From NCBI GenBank assembly GCA_947587775.1, contig CANPYD010000005.1, positions 1 to 21,012 of the forward strand: a DNA stretch of 21,012 bases, in the 5' to 3' direction. The notes under the pieces were generated by a model, which ran no database searches, was not told the DNA's origin, and saw only the letters and a program-made list of their open reading frames with translations. The stretch is from an uncultured Clostridia bacterium (GTDB lineage Bacteria; Bacillota; Clostridia; Christensenellales; Borkfalkiaceae). Below are positions 20,949-21,012 of the stretch, in pieces. The translations under genes were made by a program, and so were the position numbers. Numbering within the stretch: position 1 is the stretch's first letter; every line of letters begins with the position of its first letter.

Positions 20949-21012
20949 TAATTGGTATGTAACATACCATAGTGTGAGCTGATTATCTGACCCCGGCGGG
21001 AAGGGATGTCCA

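Larger units (their letters stand above)
20603..21012. other. 410-bp right-edge gap with promoter, repeat copy, terminator and palindrome
   Basis: No complete gene is seen. It holds the leader and promoter of the LRR lipoprotein gene, a repeat copy (about 20816-20895), a 21-bp terminator hairpin (20903-20948) for a minus-strand gene beyond the window, and a palindrome at 20953-20969. The minus-strand frame entering at the right edge reads WTSLPAGVR then TAA at 20983-20985 and could be the tail of that gene, but it is too short to judge. Confidence 0.5.

Noticed and set aside
20642..20951. Chromosomal replication origin
   Set aside because: Only two perfect DnaA boxes, no dnaA, dnaN or other origin-linked genes and no long AT-rich unwinding region.
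20746..20970. A 74-codon minus-strand frame at the right edge
   Set aside because: It crosses the 21-bp terminator hairpin and a repeat copy, with no ribosome binding site.

Overview
The window looks like a chromosomal segment of a low-to-moderate GC Gram-positive bacterium, most likely an uncultured gut member of the Clostridia. The evidence is the strong AGGAGG-type ribosome binding sites, lipoprotein signal peptides, the prs - pth - mfd gene order known from Bacillus subtilis and relatives, BspA-type leucine-rich repeat and beta-helix surface lipoproteins, and short GC-rich hairpin repeats in most gene gaps. This placement is inferred from gene content; no rRNA or tRNA gene was seen.

Layout. 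Positions 1-1406 (+) hold the end of a radical SAM DNA modification/repair family protein and its partner, coupled by a GTGA overlap. They converge on, and overlap by 20 bp, a ferritin-like di-iron gene. Every later gene is on the minus strand. From right to left these are: a BspA-like LRR lipoprotein with a short collagen-like stretch (18173-20602); malic enzyme (16587-17756); a large beta-helix/GLUG-type lipoprotein (12586-16185); prs (11306-12253); pth and mfd, coupled by an ATGA overlap (6870-10816); a PrsA/SurA-like lipoprotein with its own strong promoter, followed by uppP and a 50-residue cysteine protein (3528-6746); an ECF sigma factor and its membrane-bound putative anti-sigma partner (2066-3435); and the ferritin-like gene.

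How the genes fit together. prs, pth and mfd are housekeeping genes for PRPP synthesis, peptidyl-tRNA recycling and transcription-coupled repair. The PrsA-like lipoprotein and UppP serve the cell envelope (secreted protein folding, undecaprenyl phosphate recycling). The sigma/anti-sigma pair is a signalling unit that may sense the envelope. The two large lipoproteins share an N-terminal architecture of four tandem WYYG...GDfYLN-type units but carry different C-terminal domains.

Most notable observations. The two surface lipoprotein genes carry the same 18-base sequence ATTCGGGGGGGGTAGAAT between and over their predicted promoter boxes. This puts a G8 homopolymer in the spacer, with spacer lengths of 18 and 15 bases, as expected for phase-variable promoters. 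The non-coding gaps are crowded with a two-hairpin repeat family; one copy supplies the last codons and the stop of the anti-sigma gene. A 50-aa protein missing from ordinary long-ORF calls lies behind uppP.
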